Shown one piece after another: positions 48,456-62,303 of a stretch of 64,000 nucleotides of DNA. The notes below the pieces were generated by a model. The model had not been told where the DNA came from. It was given only the letters and a program-made list of their open reading frames with translations, and did not search any database. The stretch is from NCBI RefSeq assembly GCF_020085105.1, contig NC_058063.1, positions 16,601,262 to 16,665,261 on the forward strand, in the 5' to 3' direction. Position 1 is the stretch's first letter. Every line of letters starts with the position of its first letter. This DNA comes from Siniperca chuatsi. Taxonomy: Eukaryota > Chordata > Actinopteri > Centrarchiformes > Sinipercidae. Made by a program: the position numbers and the translations under genes.

Positions 48456-51400
48456 ATGGCCAATAGTTCCACACCCACCAATTCAGAAAATGAGACCATT
48501 GTGGATAACCCAATTGGAACCACTGCGGGCGCCCTCATCCTGAGCCTTGTCTTTCTCTTGGGCTTCCCTGGAAACCTTTTCATCATCTGGAGCATCCTAG
48601 CACGTGCCCGAAAGCAATCAGTCACCACCCTCCTCATCCTCAACCTAGCTATCGCCGACGGCTCTCTGATGGCTCTCACCCCGTTCTTCATCGTCTACCT
48701 GATTTTGAAGAATTGGGTGTTTGAGAATGTGATGTGTAAGGTCCTCTTCTACCTTTGTCTGGTCAACATGTACGCCTCCATCCAGCTCATCATGCTCATG
48801 AGCGTCTACAGGCTGGTGGCAGTGCTGTGGCCGCAGCGCCTCGGTTTTATCACTGGCCGGAAGACTGTATTGCGGGTGCTGGCGGTGGTGTGGGTGCTGG
48901 TGATGGTTGCCTCTGTTCCTGCAATGATCTTCAGAGAAGTGAAACTGAAGGAGAATATCTCAGTGTGCGACTCATTCCATAAAGAAAACAGCCATGTGAG
49001 TGAACAAAAACCTAAAAAAAATATCTTCATACTGTCAATAACAATCAAGCACTCTCCACCAAGGCTGCACAATCCTCTAAATTTGTTAGTTGAATAATAG
49101 AAAAATGGTAGATGGTTGTCATTATGCATCAGGATCTAGATCTGCAGCAAAACAGACATGGTGATATGCAAATATATAGATTTTTGGAGAATGCTGTACC
49201 TCATCCTCACAAGGATGACTTGAGCAAAATGTCAGCTGAGTCACCACTTTACCACAGTTATAGCCTTTTATCTTTACCATGTTGCTGTAGAGCCCTGATT
49301 GCCATCATGACTTATACGTAACAGGGGACTCTGGCACTTATTCAGACACACCAACATGTAAAATTACAATCACATTTACGTAACAAGGTGCACGTCTGAA
49401 AGGGGGTGAAGTGCTGCCTCCTCTGAGTGATGGTTGTTCCAGTCTTACACTTAAAGGGGAACTCCACCGATTTTACATCATGTACATGTTTATAGGTCTG
49501 TGTGAAAATAGTTGTATAAAGCCTTTTGTGACTTCAGAGGTCTGATGAATTGCCTCGTGATGTGTGGACTGTCGGTGCACTTGGCAATATTGGTTTGGAC
49601 AGAAGACTACAAATTTGAAAATGAAAAATACTTGGGAGTGATGGTCAAATAGCTTCAGAAACCCCTTCCCCCCACACCTTTAGGACATTAGATTGTCTTT
49701 CTGTAATGTTCGAAACTGACAATCCAACATTCACACACACTTTAAGCCGTGATTGGCCAGCAGTGCGGAGGTGAGGAAGGAGCCAGGGTTTGAACTTCTT
49801 TCTCTGGCTCTCTTTTTTCCTTCTTGATACAACTATTTCTGTCACTTTTGGTGTGTACAAAGGAGAGACTGACTGAAAATGTGCGCTGTTATCCCCATAT
49901 TTAAACGATATTGCGTCTCCCTCTCACTCCCCCTTGGAGTGTTGCCGATCGGAGCAAATATAATTTAACAACATGTCAAACAAACTAGTTCGGATGCCAG
50001 ACCTCTGATGCTCCTCATGTGTTTGAGGCTAGCGGCTCAAGGCAACATTAGCCACTACTAGTATAATGCATCCGAATCTCTTACCGAACAGTTGGTGCTG
50101 AAGTTGCATTGTGGGTTATGTAGGTACCAGTTGTTGTTTTTTTTTACATCAAGTTATAGGAGTGAAATGCTAAATTGGTGAAATACTAAAAACTAATAAT
50201 TATTTTAGAGGTCATCCAAATATGTTATGTACCAAACTGTTAGATACTTAAGTTACCGGTTATCTCATGAGACGCCCATATTATTCTGTAGCGGAATTCA
50301 TCAAAACCGATCCAACATGCAACAGAGAAAAGCATCCAAACCCTTCTAACTGAAAATTTCCCTAATCATTCTCTCTTTAAATCTCTTTTATAAACTCCCT
50401 AGATCAACTTAGGATCTATTGATTTCAGCTCCTTAACATTAAAAGATTTCCATCACATTGTCATCTCTGGGTTTTGAAACACTTACTGCTCGCTGCCTTT
50501 TCAGGGCAGCCAGCATGTGATTTATGTAATGCAGAATGTTAGACATTAAATTATATTTTCCCTCTATTCTCATCTTATTTCCCCCTGCACAGGTGGTCCT
50601 CCAGTACACACTGGAGCTCGTGTTGGGGTTTTTAATTCCCTACAGTGTCATTGTAGTCAGCTACATCCGCATCTTACGGCGGCTCCGAAACACCAAGTTT
50701 GGCCGTCGCATTCGTAGCGAGAAGCTCATCTTGGCCATCGTGTTGACCTTCTGCCTCTTTTGGTTGCCCTACCACATCATCAACATGGTGCAAGTATGTC
50801 ACGCATCCTGTTTTTACAAGTAACACATTCTTACAAATATTGTGGATATAGAGTATATAGAGTCTCTAAATGTATTCACCATGTGTCCAGGTTTGATATT
50901 ATTTATATAAGTTACTAACTAACCAAATATGTATTTTCCTCAGGTTACATGGGCTTTGTGTCCAGATGGTGCAGCAAGAACAATGTAAGTGATGACATAA
51001 CAATATGCATGCATCTTACTTTCATAGCTAATGTTAAAATTCAAACTTAAACCAATCATCAGTGTTATCATCCTTTACATACAGTTGCTTTAGAGGCAAA
51101 TTAGACCATTCAACATCTAGGAAAATATGCCTATATGCTTTTTTCTGAGAGTTAGATGAGAAGATTAATACCACTCTTGGGTGTGTGCGTTAAGTATGGA
51201 GCAAGAGCCAGGAGGTGATTAGCTTAGATTAGCATAATGGAAGCAGGTGGAAACCACTAGTTTGACTTTCTCCAAAGTTCAAAAATATGGCTATCAGCAC
51301 CTCTAAATCTCAATAATTAACATATATCACATTTTTTAAACTGTACACAAATAGTGCTAATGGGATTATTTTTTTTACCTTTAGATAGACCCCCTGCTTC

Positions 51401-52053
51401 CAGTCTTTATGCTAAGCTAAGCTAATTGCCTCCTGGCCACAGACATGAGAGTGGTGTTGATCTTTCACCTAACTCTCAGAAAGAAAGTGAATTGTATTTC
51501 CCATATTTTTAAACAATTTCTTTAAATGTAATTTGAAATTATAAAATTATAGTATTTTACTAATATTGTAGAGCAAATTATGCAGTGTCAGACACAAATG
51601 ACGGCCTGTAGGCTAAAGTAAGTAATACATTTTCCCTAGTCTGTGACCCTTTCATGTTCATGTACATTCTGATTAAAACATTAAGGTAACAGTTTTTTTT
51701 CTCTCATTTGTCTCTAATAAAATGCTCTGTCCACTTCTCCACCCACCAGGTTGGGTAAAATATGGCACAGGAGCCGTGCTGTCACCTCCTCCATAGCCTT
51801 CATCAGCAGCTGTGCCAACCCAGTGCTCTACTTCTTTGCAGGAAAGTCCTACATCCGGCGAGAAGGGCTGGAGTTCATGGCACGTTTGTTTGAGCGCACA
51901 GGGCTGGACTCGGCCTCCAGAAAGAGCCGACAGAACAGCCAGAACAGCCGTGACAAAGACAAAGATGTAGAAACAGTCATGCTAAAGGACAAAGATCCAG
52001 ACTCTGTTACCAACTCGAGCTCTAATGTCAAACCAGTGAAGAATGGTAAGTAG
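48456..52053 (+). CDS. ltb4r2: Leukotriene B4 receptor 2-like GPCR (BLT2-like)
   Basis: Four exons: 48456-48995, 50593-50793, 50944-50984 and 51750-52053; 1086 nt, 361 residues. Seven-transmembrane class A receptor. N terminus with NSS and NET glycosylation sites; TM1 GFPGNLFIIWS; TM2 LNLAIAD; TM6 FCLFWLPYH; TM7 NPVLY. The TM3 end reads SVYR instead of DRY; human BLT2 also lacks the Asp here, and the TM7-tail region (ANPVLYFFAG, RLFERTG) fits BLT2 better than BLT1. It is expected at the leukocyte or epithelial plasma membrane, sensing leukotriene B4 or related lipids through Gi. It lies 2.4 kb upstream of a BLT1-like gene on the same strand, as LTB4R2 and LTB4R adjoin in mammals. The coding exon starts after a splice acceptor (CTTTGACAG), so a 5' UTR exon lies upstream. 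The stop codon sits inside a donor-like GTAAGTAG. Confidence 0.85.
49452..50310. repeat. Repeat-like segment in intron 1 of the BLT2-like gene
   Basis: Begins with AAAGGGGAACTCCACCGATT, a sequence that looks like the end of a teleost MITE. The far end is not sharply defined and no terminal inverted repeat pair could be confirmed by eye. Confidence 0.35.
51145..51479. mobile_element. MITE with long imperfect inverted repeats in intron 3 of the BLT2-like gene
   Basis: The left end CTGAGAGTTAGATGAGAAG and the reverse complement of the right end (CTGAGAGTTAGGTGAAAG) match. Internal inverted blocks (GCATAATGGAAGCAGG against CCTGCTTCCAGTCTTTATGC) extend the symmetry. Non-coding DNA transposon derivative. 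Confidence 0.7.
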
Positions 52054-54449
52054 AGGCCTCAAGAGGCAACAGGCTTGAAGCTGGTGTTGTTCCTCTGCAG
52101 GGGAAAATTAAACCACTCAGGTCTTCAAATCTCCGTCCAGCAACAAAAACTTCCAAAGTTTGGAACAAAAATTAAGGGTTCCTTGTTCCTGCCAATCAAG
52201 AAAAGATAGCAGTTCAAATTCAGCTGCTGCAACGTGAATCTTCCAAATGAGACTGTTACAAACTTTGAAAAGGATGAAACTAGGCCTTCTGATCCTGGAA
52301 CAGCTTGCATCCTAATGCATCCTACAGTGACATTGTTGCATCTGAGATGGTGCTTAAACCACATAGCACATTAGAGCTGTATATTTGATGAGATATGAGC
52401 CTTCCTCTGCTCTGAACTATTTCATAAGGAAAAACTGTGGAGTGTTATCCAGGACATATTATACACCACTCCAAAAACCCTGTTGAATTCAACATCCAGC
52501 CCTCAAAGAGAGGTGGTATGTAACGGCTGTTTTGTCAATATGAAACTTTTTTTGCAAGATTTATCTGTGCCATTTTGTGTATGCAGTGTTTTATTTGTAA
52601 AAATGCCTGATTGAAGCACCAGAATGTAAAATGAATTTAAACAGTGAATATTAAAAAAATTGAAATACGGAAAAATACAAAATGATGTAAAGCACCTTTT
52701 CCAGAAAACATGACGCATCACAACTTTTTAATGCAATTTGATACGTCCCGTCTCTCCTCAGTAACATGATACAAAAGGGTTATGTGGAAAGAGGAATATG
52801 CTGTAAATCTGCCAAAATGTCTGGTGCAAGAAAGAACACAATGCACAAGATAGACGTATGATTTAATGCTCATGTATCAACAAGATCCTGAAAGTTTACC
52901 GTAATATTCCCTCTCTAACTTATTCACCCTCATGACAGTCTGTTGTGCTGTTCATTCCTGCTGATGCCATCTGTTTCACAATATTTTATGGCTCTCCATG
53001 TTATCTGCTCTTTTCTCTTCCATAATGAGGTACTAAATTTATGTGTCAATTAGCTGTATTGCTGCCGTAGGTCTGTGATTTTTTTTCATTTGTCAAAACG
53101 TTTCACATTATTAAACAGCATTAGCTTCATTTTCACATTCATAGTGTCTGTTTTTTGGATGTCTGCAAAGCAAATGCTGCTCCACAAAGGGCAGCAGATG
53201 TTATGTCAACATTATTCCATAAAGCTGGCATGCATATTTAATGCACCAATCTGCAAAAGTAGAATAAAATGTGTAGGAGGAACAACAGCTACATTGCAAC
53301 CCTGTAAGCTCAAGATGGCTTCCTGTGGCCACAGGGTTTCCCCTCACATGACCAAGTTTTTCTCTCCACACGTAGTCTTCAAAGCAAAGAGGAAGGCCCA
53401 GGAGTTAACAGTAGATCAGGCAGGGTATAAAATAGATGGAAATTGGTAAACGTTTGGAGTGGATTTACCGTTGTGTCTTTAAAAAAGAGATCTGCAGTTG
53501 AAGGTCAGTATCTGAGTTTTATATCAGCTTATAAAAAATATTCTAATAGAAACCAATTATCAAAATAGAGTTTCCTCTCGAGATCATAGAGTTTGACAAA
53601 AACATTAAAATTTCACATACAATTTTGTAAAAGTATAAGAAAAGGTTTAAATGTAATATTTAAATAGAGTTTGTGAACATTTAATGAATTATATTTAGTT
53701 TTGTAACACAAACACTGCAGCCTTCTGTGGAACATGTTTAAAGATGAGAAGATTAAAAAGTTTACAGTCTCTTTTTCCCTCTGTAGTCATTATGGTGGTA
53801 AAAAACAGAACTATTACATTAGTACATTGTTAGTACACTGTTACATTTCAACACACATTATGCTCCTTAATAAGACCTTTGCATTCACAGATTTATTTGG
53901 ACAACTGAAGGAAAATACACACCTGTATTAGTAAGGTGCTGGCTCGCAGGTATAAGAAAGGAGAGGATCTTTTGATTTCAACATTTCAGCACATTTTGAT
54001 GCCACCCCCACTCAGATTATTTGGCCAAACAAATGGCAAAAACCAAAAAACAACAAATATACACAAAATGCAGGAAAGTAAATTTAATCATTTTGAAAAT
54101 ATCACATCAAAAAAGTCAAGATGACCAAAGAAAACAAGTATAAATGTTTCAGTGCACGGTGCTTCATTTGACAATGTTTAATTTTCCATTTGTTTTTAGC
54201 ACACACATCTTACACGTTTGATTATGATCTTTGTCCTCTTTTATGCTTGTTTGATGATCACAGGAAACTCTGCTGTCAACAATGTTACAGAAATCTGTTG
54301 TGTAGAGTACAGAAATGAGAAAAAAAAATATTGTGCAATATTTCGCAGCACAGTTAACATCTCATGAACCCTAATACAACATATCCTGTTTCCTGTCTTT
54401 TGAAAGGTTGTATCAGTTTCCAAACTCTCATTCTTCAGAGGCTTTCCTG
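52054..54449. other. Intergenic region between the two receptor genes
   Basis: AT-rich. It includes the probable 3' UTR of the BLT2-like gene and the promoter/5' UTR of the BLT1-like gene; the latter's coding exon follows an acceptor ending TTCTTCAG near 54439. No gene or identifiable repeat seen. Confidence 0.5.
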
Positions 54450-57318
54450 ATGGCATCCAATATCACCACCACCTCCCAGCAGTCCTCCTCTGCCTCCTTT
54501 TTTCTGCCCATCAGTGCCTCAGCCCAGGCCGGCATCACCATCCTGACCTTGGCAATTGTCCTGGGCTTGCCTGGGAATCTATTTGTGGTTTGGTCAGTGC
54601 TCTGCCGGGTGAAGAAGCGCTCCGTGACTTGTCTGTTGGTGCTGAATCTGGCTCTGGCGGACGCATTTGTGCTGCTCAGCGCTCCTCTTTTCCTGCGCTA
54701 CCTGGCTGGAGGCCAGGGCTGGGAGTTTGGCTCAGCAGCATGCAAGCTGGTGCATTACCTGTCAAGTGTGAACATGTATGTGTCCATTTACCTCATCTGC
54801 CTGATGAGCATGGACCGCTGGCTGGCCGTAACAAAGCCTTTTCTGTCCCAGAGAATGAGAACCAAGCGCTTCCTGCTGGTTCTCCTGCTGGCGGTCTGGG
54901 TGTTAGCTTTCATCCTGTCACTGCCGATGCCTTTCTACCGAAGGTAAGAAAAATGTTGTAGATTATAGATTATAAAGACATGGAATTTTTTCTACTCAAC
55001 AAGGTGCTAGCACTGCTGGAGAATATCAGCAAGTAACAAAAACTTTAGAAGGATGACTAAGTAATACAATTATTAAATGTTGTTTGCAGTTAAATGGTGC
55101 CATCTTATCTGAATTTCTACTGTGATTTATATTTTTTGGATTTTATTTCCTCATAATTTTCAAAGAAAATAACAGAATGCTAAATGCAGTTTAGCAGGCA
55201 GACATCATGTATATGGAGGTTTATTAGCAACAAAACTATTTGCTGGGGTGCCCCGGTTGTCACGGAATAACAGGCAGGGGACACCAAGATGGAAGGGAAT
55301 ATCTTTATTCAGACGACAGCCAGAAGTGGAGAGTGTGGAGATAGGTAGAGTGGGTCTGGGGAAGCTACAGGAGATTGGAGAGACAAAGGAGGACTGGAGA
55401 AACACTGGAACAATCAGGAAAAAGCACTGTAGTTACCGGGTATATGGAGTCCTATACACAAACAAGGTCGGACACTGAGTGAGGAGAGTGGAGTGGCTTT
55501 ATATTGAGTGTGATTGGGGCTGATTGAAGGCAGGAGTGTAATTTGGAGCAGGTGTGAGTGATTACAGGCTGGTGGACTAGGGTTTAAGGCGCTGACCATG
55601 GCATGAACCATCATTATATAAACCACAACTGTATAAAAGCTTAAATGAATGAAGTGGAATGTGGGTAAATCAAAATTTAGATTATACAAACAGATTATTA
55701 AAGTATTCTACACCAATAAAAAAGCTGATTGAGCAAACTGGGAAATAGTCTGACGTAAGTGTGGTCTAACAAGATGACATTTCACTTCCAAGTCAAACCC
55801 AATCGAGATTGTTTTTCTCTCAGGTGGAGTTTGCATGAGAAGGATGCAAAACGGAGTGTATGCAGTCTAGAGTCATGGTTCCTCTTGTACGCTCAAAACT
55901 TCAATAACACTTATGATTTTCTTTGCATCTTAGGTATCTGTTCCTGTGTGATCTTAAATCTTGATTTGTTGCGTAATAGTTTTATCACTAATAAACTCCC
56001 ATATACTTAGCCGAATTGATGGTAAAACTAATTTGAAATTGTTTGGCCTTCAGCCCTGTCTCTCAAATTTGTCACACATTTTAGTATATGCTCAGAAAAA
56101 TGCTGATGTATCTGCTAATATTAGGGCTAATATAATTAAAACGTTTTGTTACAGACTTGACTCAACACAGTCTTTGGTTATGTCTCTGGCCAGTATATCT
56201 ACTGTCACATTCACTTTCTATTTGTATATTTCTTTTCCTCTTCTTCTCTGACAGTAATCTGAAGAAGACATTTCCAAACAACATTACTTTGAGCTTTTGT
56301 ATCTCGTACCACTGGAGCAGCGTGGGTCACCGGGTCTTCCAGTATCTGTTTGAGACCATCATGGGCTGCCTGGTGCCTTTCTCCCTCATCAACACCTGTT
56401 ACTCCACCATCATCTGCCGTCTGCAAAGTGCTAAGTTCCAGCGCAAAGGACAAGGCAGCCGCCTCATCCTGCTGATCATCTGTGCCTTTGCGATATTCTG
56501 GCTGCCCTATCATATCGTCAACATCATAGAGGTGATTTTGTTAGTTTGTTAGTCTTCAAGAAACTCAAAGGGCACAATTCCTCCCTTTGCTCATAGCTTC
56601 AGGAAACAGTAACACCAAATGAAAAAAAAAAAGTCAAAGTAGAAGTGATTGCAATGAACTAGTGAGGGAGAACACTATTTGTGGTTATTATGACATAGCT
56701 CTGCTGTTGTACTGATGGATTTAGTGCTGTGAAAATGTACATTATGCTGAATTTACCAGAGCCATTATAGAACAGGTAATTTCACCAGCCTCAATGTATG
56801 TGACCTGGCCTTTTTTGGGGAGTCCTTTGTTTATTCGGGCCATGTCCACAGCAATTATTTGAGAATTTACAGTATTTGCTGTTTCCTCCCTCTAACCTCC
56901 CATTCTCCTCCCCCTCCTCCAGGTGGTCGGTCTGTTGAAGGATAGTCATTCAGTGATCCAGGCTGCCCTTACAGCCCGTCCAAATGTCACCGCCTTTGCT
57001 TACTTCAGCAGCGCTGTCAACCCCATTCTCTACGTGTTCGCCGGCAGCTCCCACATCCGCCAGGCTGGCCTCAGCTTCATGGGCAAGCTCTTCGAAGCCA
57101 CCAACTCGGAGAGCAGGAGCACGTCTACATTCAGCCGTAGCGGCCACATGAGCCGTAGCAGCTCTTCACCAGATGAGAGCTCTGTCCTGCACACGCTGTC
57201 GGTCAAACTTGGGAAATCTTTCAAAAGCAAGAATAAGGATAGGAGCGGTAGTGTGGCAGGCAAAGAGGTCGATGAGCCTGAACTCAAGACTCTGGCCAGT
57301 GTTGAGCAGTTAGAGTAG
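54450..57318 (+). CDS. ltb4r: Leukotriene B4 receptor 1-like GPCR (BLT1-like)
   Basis: Three exons: 54450-54943, 56255-56531 and 56923-57318; 1167 nt, 388 residues. The first in-frame ATG (MASNITTT) is chosen; a longer frame upstream begins at a non-ATG codon and crosses a splice acceptor. N-glycosylation site NIT; TM1 GLPGNLFVVWSVL; TM2 LNLALADAF; a DRW version of DRY (MSMDRWLAV); TM6 FAIFWLPYHIVN; TM7 NPILYVFAG; a long Ser-rich cytoplasmic tail suited to GRK/arrestin control. BLT1 is a Gi-coupled receptor that drives leukocyte chemotaxis to leukotriene B4. Head-to-tail with the BLT2-like gene. Introns between TM4 and TM5 and after TM6 are shared with the neighbour, supporting origin by tandem duplication. 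Confidence 0.87.
55205..55640. repeat. Probable repeat remnant in intron 1 of the BLT1-like gene
   Basis: Compositionally distinct, GA-rich stretch (GGAGAGTGGAGTGGC, GGAGCAGGTGTGAG) inside an AT-rich intron. It resembles transposon-derived sequence but I cannot assign a family. Confidence 0.3.
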
Positions 57319-57344
57319 TGCTTAATCTATATTCCAAACCCAAG

Positions 57345-58860
57345 CCCAAGGATGCTAAAACAAGGGTGATATGGTCACATTTTTGGACTGAGTTAAAAGC
57401 CAAGCTGCAGCACTTTGGACTAACTGTAGGTGATTGATTGATTTCTGACTGAGACAGGTATATAGGGAGTTACAGTAGTCGAGGCGGGGGGAGATAAAAG
57501 CATGGATGAGTTCCTCCAGATCTGTGGCTGAAATAAAAGTCTTAACCTTAGCTATATTTCTCAAATGATCAAAAACATGACTGAACAACTTTCTTTACAT
57601 GGGGTTCGAAACACAAGTCCTGATCAAAAACTACACCAAGATTTCTGGCTGAAGGATTAGCTTAAGTTGCTATTTCACCTAGGTTTGCCACGATTTGAAT
57701 TCTGTTTGCGGGGGAACCAAGTACAATGACGTCAGATTTTGTAAGGTTTAATTGGAGAAAGCACTTGTGGAGGGTTGCTATGTTAGACTGCTTGCTGGGT
57801 CTGATTGGAATACAGAGCTGTGTGTCATCGGAGTGAAAGAGTGAAACTGGACATTATGTTGATGGATAATAAAATGGGACCCAGAATTGAATACTGGGGG
57901 ATACCATAGAGCATGTTTGTGGGGGATGAAATTGAGCCAGCCATAGTTACAGAGAAACATCTATTAAATAGGTAGGACCTGAACCAGTTTAAGGCAACAT
58001 CAGTGATGCCAGCCCACCTTTCCAGTCCGTCGATGAGCATGTTAAAATCAACTGTGTCGAAAGCAGTGCTGAGGTCTAAAAGAACTAGAATAGAGCACTC
58101 ACCTTCAGCCAACAGAAGGTCATTACAGACTTTGAGAAGAACATTCTCAGTACTATGAAGAGGTCGAAAGCCTGGATTATTTAGAATAAATGATTAGCTG
58201 GAAGATGGTCTACTAATTGTTTGAACACAGCTTTTTCTAGGATATTGGATAAAAATGAGAGTTTTGAGACAGGTCTGTAGTTATTCAGAGTGAAGGGATC
58301 TAAACTGAGTTTTATAAGGAGAGGTTCAAGCAGTTTTAAAATCAGTGGGGTTCAGTAGTCTGGTAGGGACCACATCCAAGGGGCAAGCAGATGATTTCAT
58401 GTGCTTAACCGTATCACTGAGTGTGGATAGAGACACTGATGTAAAGGAACTGAAGGATGAGACATTAAATTATCTGTGGGTTAAAGGCTCTGGGACAAGT
58501 AAATAGTGGGGCTGGCTGCTATCAGTTTGGGATCTGATTTTTTCAGTAAAAATTATTTTAAACTGCTAGCAGAGGTCAGGTGATGCAAGCAAATTAGTGT
58601 TCGGGGGGCACCAACACTCTGGCAGTCAAGTGTTTTAAACAGTACTTTTGAATTTGGGGCATTCTGATAGATCAAGGTGGAAAAGTAAGTTGCTTGTGCA
58701 TTATTAACTGCAGCATTGTATTTTTTCATTAAGTCCTTCATGTACATACGTACATGTTCATAAATGTGGAGTTTGCAGGCCTTCCATATGCATTCTGCTT
58801 TGCGTACCTCTCTCTTTAGGGAGCATTAGCATTTCGCTCACTTAGCTGTGCTTAAGTACT
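57345..58860 (-). mobile_element. Decayed LINE, L2/CR1/Rex1-like, minus strand
   Basis: Minus-strand fragments in the right order: a linker before the RT (58747-58553), RT blocks LVLLDLSTAFDTVD and LNWFRSYL with a degraded GIPQ box (58112-57825), and the RT C-terminal part with FISPRLDYCNSLY and LQLVQSAA (57588-57355). Many stops; inactive. It lies in the downstream flank of the BLT1-like gene. Confidence 0.75.
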
Positions 58861-61800
58861 GCCTCACAGAGTTGCTAGCATGGCTGTCTTGTTCAGAGAA
58901 GGAAGGAAGGAAGACTGTTCACAGGTAAAACCATCACCCAAAAACATTGTTTCCTTGTTTTTCTAATCAAAGCATTGTTGGTCCAGAAATGTTCAATATC
59001 ATTATCATTTGTTTGTGTATTTTATATGATTTCTAGTCATGGCCTTTTTTGTTATGCCTGAAAAAAAAAAGTTTGAATTTATATACATAATAATAATTTG
59101 TATACATAATTATAGCTACATAAATGTCTTTTACATGTGTCAGAATGGCTATGTTGTTTTTCATTTAATAGTAATGTGTATGGTAATTTGTAGTCAAAAA
59201 CAAAAAACAAAATGTGTTAAATTAATAAAGCTTTTTTTATTATTGAATTTCTGCTGCTGTGTATTTTTCACAATAGGTCCAGACAAGTACATGAAGTGCT
59301 GTCCTTTTCACAGATCTATGGAATCATACTGTTACTACTTATGCAATGCATGAACAGAACATTGCAAAAGAAACATTTCACCAAAACACCCTTCCTTTCA
59401 CTCTTCCGTGCATCACTCTGTCCACTATTTCATAACACCTGAATGAAATGGCCAAGTTGCAACATTTCATGTTTCATCTCCTTTAAGGTTCAGAGCTAGC
59501 CTCAAATTTCCTGTATCACTGAGCAAAAATTTACAAAAAACATGAGTCATATTTAAAGCAGTGAATGACGTAATGACATAAATGGACATAAAAAGATCTT
59601 AGCATGAGAACATCCTGGGGACAACTGTAGTACAGGAGTTGAGATTTTCCCATCAATCACATCTTAATTGACTGGTGGCTCAGTGTAAACTCCCTATCAA
59701 GAGGCCTGGCACTGTGAGGGCCCCCATTTGAATATCATGGCGAGCCTCCTGTTTCCTAAAAGGGAATTGGTTTTTGAATGATGTCCCTTTGGACTGTGTT
59801 TGAACCCAGCAACATAGAAGAGTTTGATGAGGAGCTAAAGAGTTGCTGGTGGCAAAGTTGTTTACACAATATTAAATGATGGGTAACAACATTTTAGAAG
59901 GTCTGAGTTTCAAAACTACTCCAGACTGAACCTTAGTGGAGGACCAATAAGATGATTTCAAAGCAGCTCTGCCTCTGATGTGTGAATAAGAAAAGGTCTA
60001 ATCTCCCTTTTTGAGTCATCTTTTGTAATTATACTGCACTGAATTTTCTAATTTGTTTCAAGTGTCATGTCAAATTTTGGACTAATGTGCCCATGAAGGA
60101 AGAAGCAGGCTGGGCAGGAAAGTCTTCTATAACACAGATAAATCACTTATTAGTTTTTTCTAACATCAGGGCAATGGTTAGACCAATGATTAGGCCAAAG
60201 AGGAATCAGATGTCATGAACAAGAGTATCAATTTGCCTAATTTCCTTTCTACTCTGTTTAATCTTCATCTCTTTCTAAAATTGCAATCCTGAAAGCCAAA
60301 ACGCTATAGGCTACCATTTTGATCACTGACTTTAGAGTATTGTCCTTTTGAGGACATTAGTTTCTAATAGAAAAGGAAATGCAAGAAGATAAAGAGTCAA
60401 AGAGCAGCCAGAAGAGAATATCTTAAGATTAGAAAAGACTATGAAGAATTGCATTTTGCAGTTCATTGTATTATCTTTACACCCATCTATGCAATACACA
60501 CAGTTCTAACACTATCACTGATGACAGGAAGCCGTTTGTGAATGTGATGCATTAAATAGGAAAAATTGTTGTGCAAAGCAGAAGATTCATTGTTGTGGGT
60601 TGTGTGACCTCATTTAGCATCATTTTGGATTGAAGTGGTTGACTGAAGTGTTGGTGAGTAAAAATTATTTCACACACTTGAAATTTCTTGAGCTTTTACA
60701 CAAATGTCAGTATATTACATTTGACGTCAGTTTCTGCTTTGGTGAATACAGTATGTTCTCATGTTTTAATCTTTTAAACTTTTATTTAACCACGTAAAAG
60801 TCTCATTCAAAATCTCCTTTTGGACACTGGGGTTCTCCTGGTGTTCACATTTACATAGCTTTGACCTAATTTAAACCTGATGACATCAAGATGAGATCAC
60901 CAAGGATTATTTTCTCAGACTTAAGAAGGTTCTTCAGACCCAAAAAAAGACATTATATAACTGTTTTTACAGGCTGATGAGTCCCCATGACATGTAAACT
61001 GACACGGATGTGTAAAGTCAGCGGTGTTCCCCTTTAAGGGCTGTCTGACAGAGAGCGGATTTTTTTTAAATTTACTGACAGTAGAGAAATGACAGGAAAT
61101 TAGGGTGTAAAAAGGTGGGAAACGACATGCAACAAAGGTCCCTGGATGGATGTCAAACAGAAGACTGTGATTTGGGTTGTTCCCTAATCATAACCAAGTG
61201 GTTATTATTAAAACCTTGACGATGAAGGTCTCCTGATCTCAACAAAGTAGTTATTTGAACCCAAACCATGATTTTCCCCTTAACCTAACCAAGTAATTGT
61301 TGTGCCTAAACCTAACCAAACCTTAAGCGTGTTATAAGAAACAGTTTGATTTTTGAAACAGTGAACAGTATATGTATCGTGTGCATGAACCAACAACGTT
61401 TTTTGGTGTTTAATTTGGAGGACTTGTTGGAACCCCTAGGCCACCAGGCACCCCCAAGATCAAGAAATGAATTTTCTATTTCCTACTATTTCCTTCAGGG
61501 CAAACCTAATTATTTCAATGTGAAGGATACTCTACGGTACATGTCATTTGACCAGTAACAATGTTGCTACTATACAACCTTATGCAACAAACGGTCATCA
61601 GGGCTGTAGAACCTGTCTTGGGCCATTGCTCTTGGTATTTTTCTTCTTTCATTTCCTACCCAGCGTTGCTCATAGCAAACTAAAGAGGCTGCTCTGCTTT
61701 CAGTTATCCATAGAGTTGCTAAAGTATTTATTACATGCACTGTTCTGCACTGTCATTTACAAGTGCAGTTAATGCTTATTTTTCAGCTGAGTTTCAGCTG

Positions 61801-62303
61801 ATTGTTTAACTGTCTGGCTGCTACTTTACTGTTATGGTTCACTCTCACTGCTCTCATTGTATCGTTTTTGGCCACAGCAGGCAGCTGTTTTCAGTGAAAA
61901 GGCTCTACCCACTGTACACCACCTGCTCAGACAACAGAGACAACAGTATGGACAATACTGAATGGGCACTGTTTTGTGTTTTTAATCTCTATTTGGGCTC
62001 TGTCTTCTTGACTCAGTTTTGAAAACTCTCAGACTTGGTCTTGTCTAAGACTCTGCTAAAGTTGTCTTGACTACAGCCCTGCTGTCATTGATGTACATTC
62101 AGTGTGTTCAGTGTCTCTGATGTGCCAAATATAATCAGCATAGGGCTTGGTTGTCCTGTGGCACTTACCACTAGCTATGTATTAGAGTTCCTACCACAGA
62201 ATTACATTCATCACATTTTGCTAAAATAGTTTTTTAAACGATAGCTCCTTGGGAATTTCTTGAGCCAGAACAAAAAAATCAACCAGTGCTTAAATGAAAG
62301 ACT
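58861..62303. other. Intergenic region between the LINE and the kelch gene
   Basis: No gene found. Repeat-like stretches: 60885-61045 (relative of the TRIM-upstream repeat at 1715-1920), 61190-61330 (AACCTAACCAAG-type fish repeat) and a reversed family R relative at 61780-61930. The rest shows nothing identifiable. Confidence 0.45.

Noticed and set aside
54408-54449. N-terminal extension of the BLT1-like receptor
   Set aside because: It begins at TTG, not ATG, and crosses a splice acceptor (TTCTTCAG); the ATG at 54450 matches the family's short N terminus.
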